Below are positions 32,776 through 44,704 of a stretch of 64,000 nucleotides of DNA, in pieces (the first letter of the stretch is position 1; each line of letters opens with the position of its first letter). The stretch lies in assembly GCF_904849725.1 (NCBI RefSeq), contig NC_058524.1, forward strand, positions 507,268,263 through 507,332,262. Direction: 5' to 3'. The position numbers and the translations under genes were made by a program. The notes beneath the pieces are model-generated. The model was given only the letters and a program-made list of their open reading frames with translations. It was not told the origin of the DNA and searched no databases. Origin of the DNA: Hordeum vulgare subsp. vulgare. Its lineage: Eukaryota; Streptophyta; Magnoliopsida; Poales; Poaceae.

Positions 32776-33880
32776 TTTTTTTGCCTTTTGTCGGTTTCCT
32801 GGTCCAGTGACTTGCTTATCTTGATAACGCCTCCGACCTTGTTGATACAACATAGATCTTATGAGGGCTAGCTCTCTCTCCTCTTCTAGGAGATCCTAAC
32901 TATCTTGACGTTCTTCCTCAGCTTCGGCTTCATTGTATTTTTCCAGTCAGGGGGAATTTTGAGTAGGTCACTCGGCAAAACGACTTTAGACTCGTACACC
33001 ATGAAGAAGGAATTGCGCTTGGTGGAGCGATTTGAGGTCATTAGCATGCCCCATAGGACAGATGGTTGATCATGGACCCAGGCCCGTGAGCGTACTTTAG
33101 GTCCCTCACCAGTCGGGTCTTCAATCCTTGTACGATCATTCCATTTCCTCACTCTACGTGTCCATTCGACTGTAGATGAGACACAGAGGAATAGCTAACC
33201 CGAGTGCCCTAGGAGTAGTAGAACTCGCAGAATTCGTTTGAGTCAAAGTTGGACCCATTGTGAGTGATGATATCATGTGGAACTCCGAATCTGAAGATAA
33301 TCTGCCGAATGAAGCTGATGACAGTCACTGAATCCAGGTTTTTGATGTGCTTCACTTTGACCCACTTGGTGAAATTGTCCACCACCACAAGCAGGTGTGT
33401 AAATCCTCTCGTCAGGGTCCTTAGGGGTTCGTCCATGGCGAGACCCCACACGACAAATGGCCAGGTGAGCAGAATTGTCTTCAGTGTGGATACATGCTTG
33501 TGTCATTAATTCTTTTAGAACTCACATCCTACACATAGTTCAACCAACTATCTTGGTACATCATGGCTCAGGGCCAACAAAACCCGCTCGGAAGGCTTTG
33601 GCAACCAGCGTCCGTGAGGATGCGTGGCAGCCAGAGGTTCCTAAGTGAATCTCATGTAAGATTTGGAGCCCTTCCTCTTAGGAAATGCATTTATGAATAA
33701 CTCCTGTAGCTCTCTTCTTGTATAGCTGGTCTCCAATTACTTCGAAAGCTTTGGACCACCACACGATTCTGCGGGTTTCCTCTTCGTCTTTTGGGTGCTC
33801 TTGTTGGAGCAAGTATGCTAAATAAGGTTGAGTCCATTCGGGAATGATTACCAGCATCTCGTGGAACAAGTTGATCATTA
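32776..33880 (-). pseudogene. Tat-lineage gypsy integrase, decayed
   Basis: Minus-strand pieces in pol order. The linker and zinc-binding region lies at 33880-33470 (LGTSGCHASSRTLVAKAF, with frame breaks). The catalytic core lies at 33451-33209 (GFTHLLVVVDNFTKWV and FRFGVPHDIITHNGSNFDS). The C-terminal part lies at 33152-32776 (SFFMVYESKVVLPSDLL, then in another frame ALIRSMLYQQGRRRYQDK). In the core the Asp of the usual TDNGSNF is His, and the first catalytic Asp region reads WGLAMDEPL instead of an Asp-containing WGLD, so DDE chemistry is lost. Several stops and frameshifts. The piece ends where the Athila LTR remnant begins. Confidence 0.8.
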
Positions 33881-33899
33881 CTGGAATGTCAACCTCAGT

Positions 33900-34761
33900 C
33901 GGATTTGAAGGGCCGACTGCCTGTGGGGTATCCTTTGTGAAAGGACCTTATCTAATTGAAAGGGCGCACAGGTGTTCAAGGAACACGCCCTTCGAAACGG
34001 CTCGCTGAGTGGATCCGATCTTGGCCACGTCAACTGCCGCGTGGTTCTTGGCCCGGGGTACATGGCGTAGCTCCAAGCCTTTGAAATTCATCTCCAGCTT
34101 CCTCGCTGTGTTGCAATAACTATTCATGGTTGGGCTCCGAATGTCCCACTCTTTCATCACCTGATTGACGACGAGGTCTGAATCACCGTAAACCATCCAA
34201 CGGTGAATGGCGAGTGAGATGGACTTACAAAACCCATACAGGAGGCCTTCATACTCGAACCCATTGTTAGATGAATCAAAGTGGATCTGGAGTACATAGC
34301 TTAGTCGGTCTCCCCTGGTGGAAACAAGAACCACTCCAGCCCCTGAGCCATGGAGCATCTCGGATCCATCAGAGGCCATAGTCCAATGGCCGGGATACTT
34401 GGGGCTGGATGCTCTTGTTCTATCTATTTCACCCAAGAAATCTACTAGGGCTTGAGACTTGATCGCCTCCTTGGCTTCAAATTTGATCTCCAATAGGAGG
34501 AGCTCAATTGCCCATTTGGCCACTCGGCTAGTAGCGTCTCTATTATGTAGGATATCCGGTAGTGGGCATCAATAATAAATGTGACTGAGTGATCTTGGAA
34601 GTAATGAACCACCTTCTTCACGGTCATATAAATACCATAGACCAACTTTTGGTAGTGTCGATACCTTTTTTCAAGGGGTCAAGACTTCCGAGATATAATA
34701 GATGGGTCTTAGAACCTTGTATGCCTTACCTGAATCCTCACGCCTCAATGTGAGGATGGTG
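33900..34761 (-). pseudogene. Tat-lineage gypsy RNase H and RT C-terminus
   Basis: A minus-strand frame of 191 codons (34523-33948) carries the RNase H fold: WTMASDGSEMLHGSGAGVVL, YEGLLYGFCKSISLAI, YGDSDLVVNQV and RHVPRAKNHAAVDVAK. The Asp of DGS, the helix Glu and the Asp of GDSDL are present. The expected ADxxA near the end reads AAVDVAK. 34645-34524 and 34755-34650 hold the RT tail and connection with a frame change. The gene is cut at 34761 by the Athila insertion and continues at 44111. Confidence 0.82.
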
Positions 34762-36043
34762 TGATAACCACAAGTATATGGGATTGCAATAGTTTTCGAG
34801 GGTAGAGTATTCAACCAAAATTTGTAGATTTGACACAAGGCGAGACAAATAATATTTATAGGTATCACTAGCTGAGCTATCAATTCAGCCACACTTGGAG
34901 ATTTAGTATCTGCAGCATAGTGATCAGTTGCACTATAATATGATAGTTTTGATAGAAGTGGTAACAGTAGCAGCAGTAACGGTAACAACAATAGCAGTTT
35001 GGTAATAGTTGTAACAACTGTAGCAGCAATAGTAACTTAGCAAGAACAATATGTGGAAAACTCATAGGCACTGGATCAGTGATATTTCTATATAATATTC
35101 ATCATATAACAGTCACAACATAGGTCAACACAGGACTAGCTCCCGTTCATTGATATAATGTAGGCATGTATTCCGTAAATAGTCATACGTGCTTATGGAA
35201 AAGTACTTGCTTGACATCTTTTGTCCTATCCTCCCGTGGCAGCGGGTCCATATGGAAACTAAGGATATTAAGGCATCCTTTTAATAGAGAACCGGAACAA
35301 AGGATTAACACATAGTGCATAGATGAACTCCTCATACTACGGTAATCACCGGAAAGAATCCCAATTGATGTCACTTTGCGGTATGCGGATCCTAACAGGT
35401 AGTATGTGCATATAACTTGCAAGATTGGATCAAGAACATAAATATAATGGTGAAAACATAAATGGTTCAGATCTGAAATCATGGCACTCGGGGCCTACTG
35501 ACAAGCATTAAGCATAGCAAAGTCATAGAAACATCTATCTCCGAACATAGTGGATACAAGGGATCAAGCCCTACCAAAACTAACTCGGTTACATTATGAA
35601 TCTCATCGAGCTCTTCACCAGCCAGCAAGCCCACGAAGGGATTGCTCACTCCCAGTGGAGAGCATCATGGAATTGGCGATGGAGGAGGGTTGCTGATGAC
35701 GAAGACCAAAGATTCCCCTCTCCGGAGCCCTAAACGGACTCCGAATTAGGCCTCCCGATGAAGAACAGGATGTGGCGGCAGCTCTGTATCGTGAAACACA
35801 ATGGAACTTACTCTCTGATTTTTTCTTTGGAAATAAGATTTTATAGCACTGGAATTAGGGTCAGCCGAGCCCCGTGGTCCCTACTAGACACCACGCCGCC
35901 CTTGGTGGGGTGGCTGGCGTACCCTGATGTCTAGTGGAAGCCTGTGAACTCCCCTCTGGTGGGTCTTGGTTCCAGTATTTTTCATTTATTCCGAAAAATA
36001 TCCCAAAAGAGTTAGGAAAATTAGATACAATGGAGACGTATCA
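34762..36043 (-). repeat. 3' LTR of the Athila element 34762-44110
   Basis: Plus-strand ends are TGATAACCACAAGTATATGG and TGGAGACGTATCA. It is 1282 bp against 1408 bp for the 5' copy. The shortfall lies in the outer (U3) part near 35950-36040, so it has a deletion of about 120 bp there. Confidence 0.85.
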
Positions 36044-36058
36044 ACTCCCCAAGCCTAA
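36044..36058 (-). other. Polypurine tract of the Athila element
   Basis: On the minus strand, AGGCTTGGGGAGT directly before the LTR start. Confidence 0.75.
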
Positions 36059-38057
36059 CCGATTGCTTGTCCTCAAGTAATTCAGTTGAAAAACTGAAAG
36101 TGAAAAAGAAAAAAAAAATACGAACTCTTTTGTTCTTGTTTACGTATACATGCTTAGAAAGCACCTCGGTTTTCAGCATAAATCATGGTTAATCAAATTG
36201 ACAACAACCCTTAGAAACTATATTAGCTCATATCAATGTCATAATCAACTAGCGAGCAATAATAAGATAACTCAAACACCAACACTTAGTCAAAACAATC
36301 ATGATATAATATGACCAAAATAGTATCTCGCTAGCCCTTTCTGAGACTACAAAACATAAATGCACAACACCTCCAAAGTTCAACAAGTGACTAGACATTG
36401 TAATTCATGGTAAAATAGATCCAAACATGTTGCAAACAATGACTAACTAGACACAAAGCATGAGAATGGTCGTAGTGCTCTCAGGTTTGGTGCTTATTTG
36501 AGAAGGTGATGACTCAAAGTAAAAAAGAAAATGACATGAAAGTAAATAGAAGGTCCCTTCACAGAGGGAAGCAGATATTTGGAGTGGTGCCACAGCTCAT
36601 AGCGAAAATAGGAGATAAATTAATTTGGGAGGTGCACCCTTCCTGTCAACGTCATGACCAAGAGTTATCAATATCTTCCATGCTAACAAATTAGCGGCGG
36701 TTCCCAAGCGATGGAAGTAAAGGTTTACTCCCCCTCCACCAACAAACACACTCCAAGGCTAGCCAAATCCATGGGTGGCATCCATACCAACAACAATCCA
36801 GGGGAAGTTTTGTTTAATTATTTGCAATTTATGATTTCAGGATTGGGAGTCCCTTTTTACCAGTCACTCTCGTGCAAGGACGAATGAATAAACGATCATC
36901 ACGAGAATATCCCGGTTACAATGGAAGATACTGAGCACCCTTTGACGCTCCATGAGAGGTCCAACCACACAAAATAGAAATTAATTTGAAATATTAGAGG
37001 TGGCACATGCAAATTTACTTGGAAATGCAGGGTAATACCGCATATAGGTAGGTATAGTGGACTCATCTAGAATAACTTTTTTCAAGGATTTTGATGCACA
37101 AGCAGTATTACCGCTTAGTACAGGCGAAAGCTAGCAAATAGGTTGGGAAGCGATTAGCTAGAGAGCGAAGACGGTCATGATCATGCTTTACGAATAATTA
37201 TCGTTTCATACTAGCATGAGTACGATATAAACACCATGAACATAAATATCATGGAGGATATGTTGGTTTTCATTCAACTACATGCATGAACATGTGCTAA
37301 GTCAAGCCACTCGAATATTTACAAGAGGATACCATATCATCATACTACACCACAACCATTTTAACGCATGTTGACATCCAAGATAAATCATTATACACTC
37401 CTAGCTACTTAACCATGGCATGAACAACTATAATATCTAATTTTTGTTGCAAACATGTTTGGTCATAATACACTGAATCATGGATATTGGTCCAAACATA
37501 TTTACAAAAAAGAAGTTGGGTTCATACTCGCTTTTCTCTGCCACAGTCACTTCATCAAATATCGTCATTATTGCCTTTCACTTGCATGACCGGACGATAT
37601 GCAAATAATAATAGTGCAAGAGTGTCGTAGACTAAGTGGAATCTGCAATGTTTTATTCAAAGGGAGAAGACGAAGTAATGTGGGCTCTTTATTAGATCAA
37701 TAAGAATGCATATGAGAGCCACTCAATATTTTCATCATGGTTTTCCCCTTGGGTATAACTCAAAGAAGGGAAAAGAAATTCAGAGAAACACACTAAAATA
37801 TTTTTGATGTTTTTTGTTTTTGAAGATGAAAGCAAATTAAACAAGGAAAAACTAAAATGAGAAAAACTATTTACACAGGAAAGCTCCCAACAAGTAAAAC
37901 AAGAAAATAGAATTATTTTTGGGTTTTCCGCAAGTTTTTCAAACACACAAGAGGAAAGCAAGAAAACTATATCTAACAAGGATTATGGAATGCAAGAGTG
38001 TGGTTACCAACTACTAGAACATGTAAGCATGAATGTAAAGTCGGTGGAAACACATAC
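36059..38057 (-). other. Non-coding 3' internal spacer of the Athila element
   Basis: About 2 kb between the ORF-1-like gene and the polypurine tract, without a conserved frame. It resembles the spacer at 57087-58207 (for example the ATAGGTAGGTATNGTGGACTC phrase at 37040 and 57977), so it is a family feature. Confidence 0.65.
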
Positions 38058-38159
38058 TCCCCCAAGCTTAGGCTTTTGGCCTAGCTTGGTAATGACTGTT
38101 CGTAATAGTCGTTCGACCTCATTTCAAAGTGTTTGGGTGGTGGCACCAAAGAGTCCCAC

Positions 38160-39103
38160 TCCTGGGGCTCCTGCTCGGCCGCTGCCTGGGCGTTCTTGTA
38201 GGCAATAATGTCCTCATGCATGATTTTCTATCCGTTCCTGGTAATAGAAGCAAACAAAGTAGGTGCAGGCAGCGGGATAATATCTCAGGTAACCACACTA
38301 AAAACTAAGTTACACGGAAGGTTATCCAGGGAATCATCATTGTCAATAAATTTGTGATCAACTATAGAGTTGTGATCTAGATAAGCTTGTGGTAAAAGAT
38401 AGTTATCATGACAAAAAGGGACGTTAAAGCGTTTCGCTAAGCGAGTGGCATGAATACCACCGTGGATTTTATCCTTAGATCTGTTATTGCGTAAACATCG
38501 AGAAATAATAGATCCCAAATGAAAGGTGTGATCATTATGGATTGCTCGACGCAAAATGGCAAGGTCAGGAGCGCTAAGAATACTAGCCATCCCCCTAGCA
38601 GATAAACACTTCATGATAAACAAAGCAAAGTAGTTAACTGAAGGAAACTCCAGGCTTGGGGCTGTGGCTATTGACACGCCTCTCATATCACCAACAGTTA
38701 AGGTGAAAAAGAAATCCTCAAACTCAACCGGTTTGGGTTCTCTTAACTCCCCGTGAGAGGGAATTAAACATATCTGACAAAATCAGTACGCGGTATTTGG
38801 CGGGTTGCAACATATAGTTTAAACCGCAGTGAAGTGGATCATGCCTATTTATAGAATAGGATTTTTGAACAAAGGAATTAGTGAGGGTATGGTATTGGTC
38901 ACACTCTTCTGCGATGAAGTTGGTCAACCCAGTATTTTCCATGAGTTGCACAAACTCATGGTGGAACCCGCCTTGTTCCACGAAGGGAGTGTGTGGCCAT
39001 TCGCACGACCGGACCTCCATCAAGCGCGGGGTGGTGAGTCCAGCAGTAGATGATTCACCAATAACCCCCTTAGCATTCTTCTTGGATGAACTTCTCCTAA
39101 AGA
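38160..39103 (-). pseudogene. Athila ORF-1-like gene, broken
   Basis: Two minus-strand frames follow one another. From ATG at 39103: MNLFRRSSSKKNAKGVIGES, then LMEVRSCEWPHTPFVEQGGF, a helical region, and a loss of frame near 38724. Then 38686-38285: SLEFPSVNYFALFIMKCLSA, RAIHNDHTFHLGSIISRCL, KIHGGIHATRLAKRFNVPF. This matches the plant-specific Athila ORF-1 type, which sits near the 3' end of Athila elements and whose function is unknown. A Tyr/Pro-rich tail is not clear. It probably needed no catalytic residues, so decay is judged only from frame breaks. Confidence 0.65.
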
Positions 39104-39964
39104 GGTTCATTTTTTCAAGAACAAAATTTGTGAAATAATTTGGGTCACAAACTAAAGTTAACAAAACTTCAAAAGAATGATAGCAATTACTCATTGGGGT
39201 GCCTAGGCCCCAAAAAAACATTCAAACTACTTGGAAATTCAAGAATTCAACATGAAAGCTCATCTATAGGAGCACCTAGAGTAGCTAATTACTTCTAAGA
39301 TAAACCACTATAGAAAAAACTAACTTGAGGAGTGGGGGAGTTACATACCAAGGAGCAATCCCCCAAAACAGTTTGAGAAATGGAGTTTCGAGCAAAGAAA
39401 TCGAAATCCACGGGTTTGAGAGCAAGAACACGGGAGAGAGAGGTACATCGATTTTTGTCTGGAGATAGGTGACGATGTGAGCTGAAGGAATAAGTGACGG
39501 GACCCTGGTGTCTAGTGTCCACCTGGGACACCACCTTGTATTGTTTTTAGTGCGAGACGTTCTCAGATATTCAGAAAAAATCTTGTTAAAATTTCAGGTC
39601 ATTTGGGGAACTTTTATTTTTGGGCACGTTTTATTACACGATTTTTTTTTTGAAAATAGGACAATCATGACTCTTTATTGTAATAAAATAAAAATAACAG
39701 GAAAACTAAAATGGATATAGAGAGTTGTGCCAACTGAATTCATCGTCCTCATTCGTCTAGAAAATGGTTCATTAACAAGGTTGATCAAGTCTTATTAACA
39801 ACCACTTCCAATTAGCATGATCCCATTGAATTTTCGTAAAACACTAAGTTACCTCAATGGGGATGTGCATATCCCCAAACATAAGTATCTCATATTTATT
39901 TTTGGGAGTAGGTAGAGGCAGTTGAAATCTTCCATTGGTGGTACTCGGAGATTTTTCAACAACA
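39104..39964 (-). other. Spacer with LTR-like fragment between protease and ORF-1-like gene
   Basis: 39490-39640 resembles the U3 part of the LTRs in this window (TCAGATATTCAGAAAAA, TTTCAGGTCATTTGG, also seen near 32720-32763). No RT or integrase motif is present in any frame. Confidence 0.5.
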
Positions 39965-40612
39965 TTAACACCATTTCACTTGAAATTGCTTTCTCAAAAA
40001 ATGGACCGTATGTTCTTTACCATTGACATGAAATGTGAACTTCCTTTTGTTGCAATCAATAACACCCCCTGCAATGTCCAAGAAATGTCTACCAAAGATA
40101 ATTGACATGTTGTCATCCTTGGGTATATCAAGTATAATAAAGTCTACCAAGATGGTAACATTTGTAACAACAATATGTACATCCTCAGAAATACCGATAG
40201 GTATGGCTATCGATTTGTCAGCCATTTGCAATGAAATTTCAATAGGTGTGATTTTATTCAAGTCAAGTCTTTTGTATAAAGAGAAAGGCATAACACTAAC
40301 ACCAACTCCTAGATCACATAAAGCGGTTTTCACGTGGTTATTTTTGATGGAACATGGTATACTTGGTATCCCTGGATCTCTTAGTTTTTTAGGCACACCA
40401 TCCTTCAAAATGTAATTAGCATTCATGGTAGAGATTCCAGCTTTAGGTATTTTTCTTTTATTAATGACGATGTCTTTCATGTACTTAGCATAAGGGGCCA
40501 TCTTTAAAAGATTAGTTAAACGAGTATGCAAAAAGATTGGCCTAAGAATTTCAGTAAAGTATTCAAATTCCTCATCAAATTTTTTGTTAGTTGGTTTGGG
40601 TGGATATGGCAT
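39965..40612 (-). pseudogene. Athila gag C-terminus and aspartic protease
   Basis: A frame of 215 codons. After a linker (MPYPPKPTNKKFDEEFEYF, ILRPIFLHTRLTNLLKMAPY) comes a retropepsin-like domain: VKTALCDLGVGVSVMPFSLY holds the catalytic Asp in the DLG form used by Athila proteases, followed by ISLQMADKSIAIPIGISEDV, FIILDIPKDD and MSIIFGRHFLDIAGGVID, the flap-distal ILGR-type motif (here IFGR). The frame itself is open and could be intact for this domain. Upstream gag is in other frames. Confidence 0.8.
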
Positions 40613-40972
40613 GGGTTTTTGAACCCTTGTCTCTCTTTCTTTGCCATGCTTTCTAGCAACAAAATCTGTTTTTTCATAACGGTTATTCTCAGGTTGTGGG
40701 TTATCAAGATCAACAAGAGGTTCTATCTCAACATCATTATCTGGTTCTTTATCATTATGAGGTTGAGCATATACATGAGCATCATCATTATTATTTTCAT
40801 TACCATTAGGTGACTGCTCACTACCATATTAAGTTTCAGCATCAGAGATAGAGATATCATTAGCACTATCAAAAGGTTTCTATAATTCAGGTTCACTAGA
40901 AATACGCAAAGGTCCTATCATTTTTTCCTTCCTAGAATGACTAGGTGCATCAACATTAATTCTTTATGAATC

Positions 40973-42526
40973 TTATTCAGTTATTTTAGGATGACCATCT
41001 CGATATAGTGGATCTTGAGTCATTGTTCCTCCTGTAGTCATTACTCTAACAACATGATCATTCATATTATTAGTCATTTCATGAAGTAACTCACTTTGAG
41101 ATTTAGCAACTTGTTCTAGTTTCGTTTGAACCATAGAAGCATGTTTACCTACATCTCTTACATCATTGGTGATTCTAAATAACAAGTCATTTAAGCGAGC
41201 AATCATATCAGAGTTTTGTTTAAATTGTTTCATGACATAGGAGTTGAAATGATCTTGCTTTATAATATAATTATCAAACTCATATATGGATTGACTAGGA
41301 TGTTTACTGTAACGGATGTCACCTTCATCAAAATTTAATTGGGAATTTACGTCCACCACCCGTGGTGGTGTTTTGAGACCATGGATTTCTTCGATAGGTG
41401 GTAAATTCTTAACATCTTCACCTTTAATGCCCTTTTCCTTCATACATTTCTTTTCCCCTTGCGTAGTTTCAGGACTAAGGAATAAGTTACCCCTCTTCTT
41501 TGGAGTGGGATTTGGCGATGGTTCAGGAAGGTCCATTCATCATAATTCTTCAATATATTAGTCAATAACTCATCAGCTTGTTGCACAGTTTATTCCCTGA
41601 ATACACAACCAGCAGAACTATCTAGGTGGTCCCTAGAAGCATCGGTTAGTCCATTATAAAATATATCAAGTATCTCATTTTACATAAGAGGATGATCACG
41701 CAAAGCATTAAGTAATTGGAGAAGCCACCCCCAAGCTTGTGGGAGACTCTCTTCTTCAATTTGCACAAAGTTAAGTATTTCGTGTAAGGTAACTTGTTTC
41801 TTATGTGCAAGAAAATATTTTTAAGACAAGTAATAAATCATATCCTGGGGACTACGCGCCCAACCAGGAGCAAGAGGATTATACCAAATCTTAGCATCAC
41901 CCTTTAATGAGAACAGAAATAATTTGAGGATGTAGTAGTATCATTTTTTCATCATTAGTAAATAGGATCCCTATATCATTTAGCTTAGTGAGATGTTCCT
42001 CAACAATTTCATTTTCATAGCCATGAAAAGGATCAGATTCAACCAAAGTAATTATCTCTGGGTCGACAGAGAATTCTTAATCATTATCGGTAACAAAGAT
42101 AGGTGAAGTAGCAAACTTAGGATCATACTTCATTTTAGCATTCAAGGATTTTTCTTTCAACTTGCATAGTAGTTTCTTAAGATCTTCTCTGTCCTCACAA
42201 GAAATAAAGTCTATATTAATTTCTTCATCCATAACATATCCTGGTATTTCAGGCATTTTAGTTCTAGGATAGTCATGTCTAAAAGGAATTTCAATATTTT
42301 TCGTAGCGAATACTTCATCAGTTTCAGTAGTATCATCAGTTTCAACATGCTCAATTTCTTTAGCTCTAGCAAGTTGTTCATCAAGAAATTTACCTAGAGG
42401 CACAGTATTATCAGGCAAAGTACTAGCATCATCATAAGCATCATTCATAGCAGAGGGAGCATCATCAATTACTTGCGACATATCAGGAATAATAACATGT
42501 GGTGGTAGTGTTGCAAGTCTATTCAA
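40973..42526 (-). pseudogene. Athila gag, broken
   Basis: Three blocks read in order on the minus strand. 42526-42077 is an acidic N-terminal part (MNRLATLPPHVIIPDMSQVI and KEIEHVETDDTTETDEVF). 42076-41540 is the capsid core with VESDPFHGYENEIVEEHLTK and, after a frame change, GDAKIWYNPLAPGWARSPQD, with many stops. 41536-40973 holds a proline-rich stretch and a coiled-coil-like tail (KLEQVAKSQSELLHEMTNNM). The capsid core marks this as true gag. Confidence 0.75.
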
Positions 42527-42674
42527 AACAGAGGGTGAATCAAGTGGGGAGATAGATGGCAGTTCCTTACCTCCCCTCGCTTAGAGGGAACCATCTTGGT
42601 TCTTGGATCTTTCAGATTATTCATAGTGATCAAGAAATATATATCCCAAGTGACTCAGCAAATATAGCTATACT

Positions 42675-42691
42675 CCCCGGCAACGGTGCTA
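42675..42691 (-). other. Primer-binding site (tRNA-Asp type)
   Basis: On the minus strand TAGCACCGTTGCCGGGG, close to the tRNA-Asp complement used by Athila elements. It lies 11 bases from the 5' LTR end. Confidence 0.8.
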
Positions 42692-42702
42692 GAAAACGTT
42701 CT

Positions 42703-44110
42703 TGATAACCCACAAGTATATGGGATGGCAATAGTTTTTGAGGGTTGAGTATTCAAGCCAAATTTATAGATTCGACACAAGGGGAGCCAAAGAATATTTG
42801 CAGTATTAGCAGCTGAGTTGTCAATTCAACCATACTTGGATATTTAGTATTTGTAACACAGTAACCAATAGCACAGTAATATGATAGTTTTGGTAGGACT
42901 GATAACTGTAGCAGCGGTAATGGTAACAGTGATAGCAGTTTTGTAACAGTTGTAACATCAGTAGCAGTAGTAGTAACTTAGCAAGAACAATATGTGGAAA
43001 ACTCGTAGGCACTGGATCGGTGATATTGCTGGGAAATATTCGTCATATAGCAGTCACAACATAGGGTCACACATAAATAGCTCTTGTTCATCGCTAAAAT
43101 GTAGGCATGTATTCCATAAATAGTCATACATGCTTATGGAAAAGAACTTGCATGCCATCTTTTGTCCTACCCTCCCGTGCAGCGTGGTTCATAAGGAAAC
43201 AAAGGGATATTACGGCCTCCTTTTAATAAATAACCATAACAGAGAATTATCACATAGTGAATACATGAACTCCTCCTACTACGGTAATCACCGGAAAGAA
43301 TCCCAATTATTTTCACTTTCACGTATGCGGATCCAAAAACGTAGTAGGTGCATATAACATGCAAGATCAGATCAACAACATAGATATAATGGTGAAACCA
43401 TAAATTGTTCAGATCTAAAATCATGTCACTCGGGCCTTAGTGACAAGCATTAAGCATAGCAAAGTCATAGAAACATCTATCTCAGAACATGCTAGATAAT
43501 ATGGATGAAGACCTAACCAAACTAACTCGATTCATGATGAATCTCATCCAGCTCTTCACCGACCAGCAAGCCTATGAAGGGATTACTCACTCCCGGTCGA
43601 GAGCATCATATAATTGGTGATGGAGGAGATTTTGTGATGAAGAAGACCGAAGACTCCCCTCTCTGGAGCCTCAAACATACTCCAGATTAGGCCTCCCGAT
43701 GAATAACAGGAAGTGGCGGCGGCTCTGTATCATGAAACGCGACGAAACTTCCTCTCTGATTTGTTTCTCTGGAAATATGATTTTATAGCGCTGGAATTAG
43801 GGTTAGCCGAGCCCCGTGGGCCCCACAAGACACCAGGATGCGCCAGGGGGCCTAGCACACCGTGATGTCTAATGGTCTCCTATGGCCTCCACTCTGGTGT
43901 TCTTGGTTCTAGTATTTTTCATTTATTCCATAAAAGATCTCAAAAAAGTTTGGTTCCATTCCGAGAACTTTATTTCTGTACAAAAACAACACCATGGTAG
44001 TTCTGCTAAATACAGTGTTAGTCCATGTTAGTTTCATTCAAATCATGCAAATTAGAGTCCAAAACAAGATCAAAAGCATTAGGAAAAGTAGATACGATGG
44101 AGACATATCA
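42703..44110 (-). repeat. 5' LTR of the Athila element 34762-44110
   Basis: 1408 bp, plus-strand ends TGATAACCCACAAGTATATG and ATGGAGACATATCA. Many substitutions relative to the 3' LTR are visible by eye (for example around the AGCAGCGGTAATGGTAAC repeats), so the insertion is old relative to 47917-55218. Confidence 0.87.
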
Positions 44111-44699
44111 CGGTGCGGACCACTTGGCTAGTGGTTGTGTTATATAGGAGCAATGGCTCCCGGTTGGGTGGAGAGCAAGGCCTTGTGTTGATCAAATGTG
44201 ACTTGCGCTTCAGGGTCTACTCGAATTTATCAGATTTCTTCATCAATCGGTAAAGAGGTAGTGCCTTTTCACCGAGTCTTGGGATGAAGCAGCTCAGGCA
44301 CACAAGGCAGAGCCTTTCCACGTCGTGTATGCCCTCTAGCCGTCTCATTTTGACTATAGCACCAATTTTGTGAGGTTAGCATTCATCACACGTTCAGAAA
44401 CGAGGAAACCAAGTAATTTGTCGGCCAACACCCTAAAATTACACTTGGCCGAATTGAGCTTGATTACGAACGCCACGGGTTTAGAAAGATATCAGCGAGG
44501 TCGGTCATGAGGTCGGAACCTTTTCTAAACTTGACCACTATGTTGTCGATATATGCCTCCACGTTCCGACTGATGCACTTTTACAAGTACATCTGAATCA
44601 TGCGTTGGAAAGTGGCTCCGGCGTTTTTGAGACCGAATGGCATACTGATGTAGTAGAAACACCCAATGGGGTGATGAAGGTCATTTTTATTTTATCTGG
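44111..44699 (-). pseudogene. Tat-lineage gypsy RT palm and thumb, decayed
   Basis: Minus-strand reading: MTFITPLGCFYYISMPFGLK, NAGATFQRMIQMYL, then NVEAYIDNIVVKFRKGSDL. The catalytic YxDD motif reads YIDN, so the second Asp is lost. LADKLLGFLVSERVMNANL follows, with several stops. The RT is cut on both sides, by the solo LTR at 44705 and the Athila element at 44110. Confidence 0.85.
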
Positions 44700-44704
44700 C
44701 CCTT

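Larger units (their letters stand above)
34762..44110 (-). mobile_element. Athila-lineage LTR retrotransposon, 9.35 kb, lacking RT and integrase
   Basis: Paired LTRs at both ends, a tRNA-Asp-type primer site and a polypurine tract give minus orientation. The flanks are TGGTG (34757-34761) and CGGTG (44111-44115), a 5-bp target duplication with one mismatch. It is inserted in the RT gene of the Tat element. Coding capacity in order: gag, protease, then an Athila ORF-1-like gene. No RT, RNase H or integrase motif lies in between, so it could only move with help. Most frames carry stops or shifts. Athila is named from the Asp primer site, the DLG-type protease and the ORF-1-like gene. Sabrina/WHAM-like relatives are possible. 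Confidence 0.85.

Noticed and set aside
38724..39221. ATG at 39221 as the ORF-1 start
   Set aside because: The extra N-terminal 40 residues are unlike the basic start typical of this ORF. The ATG at 39103 begins the RRSSS-type segment.
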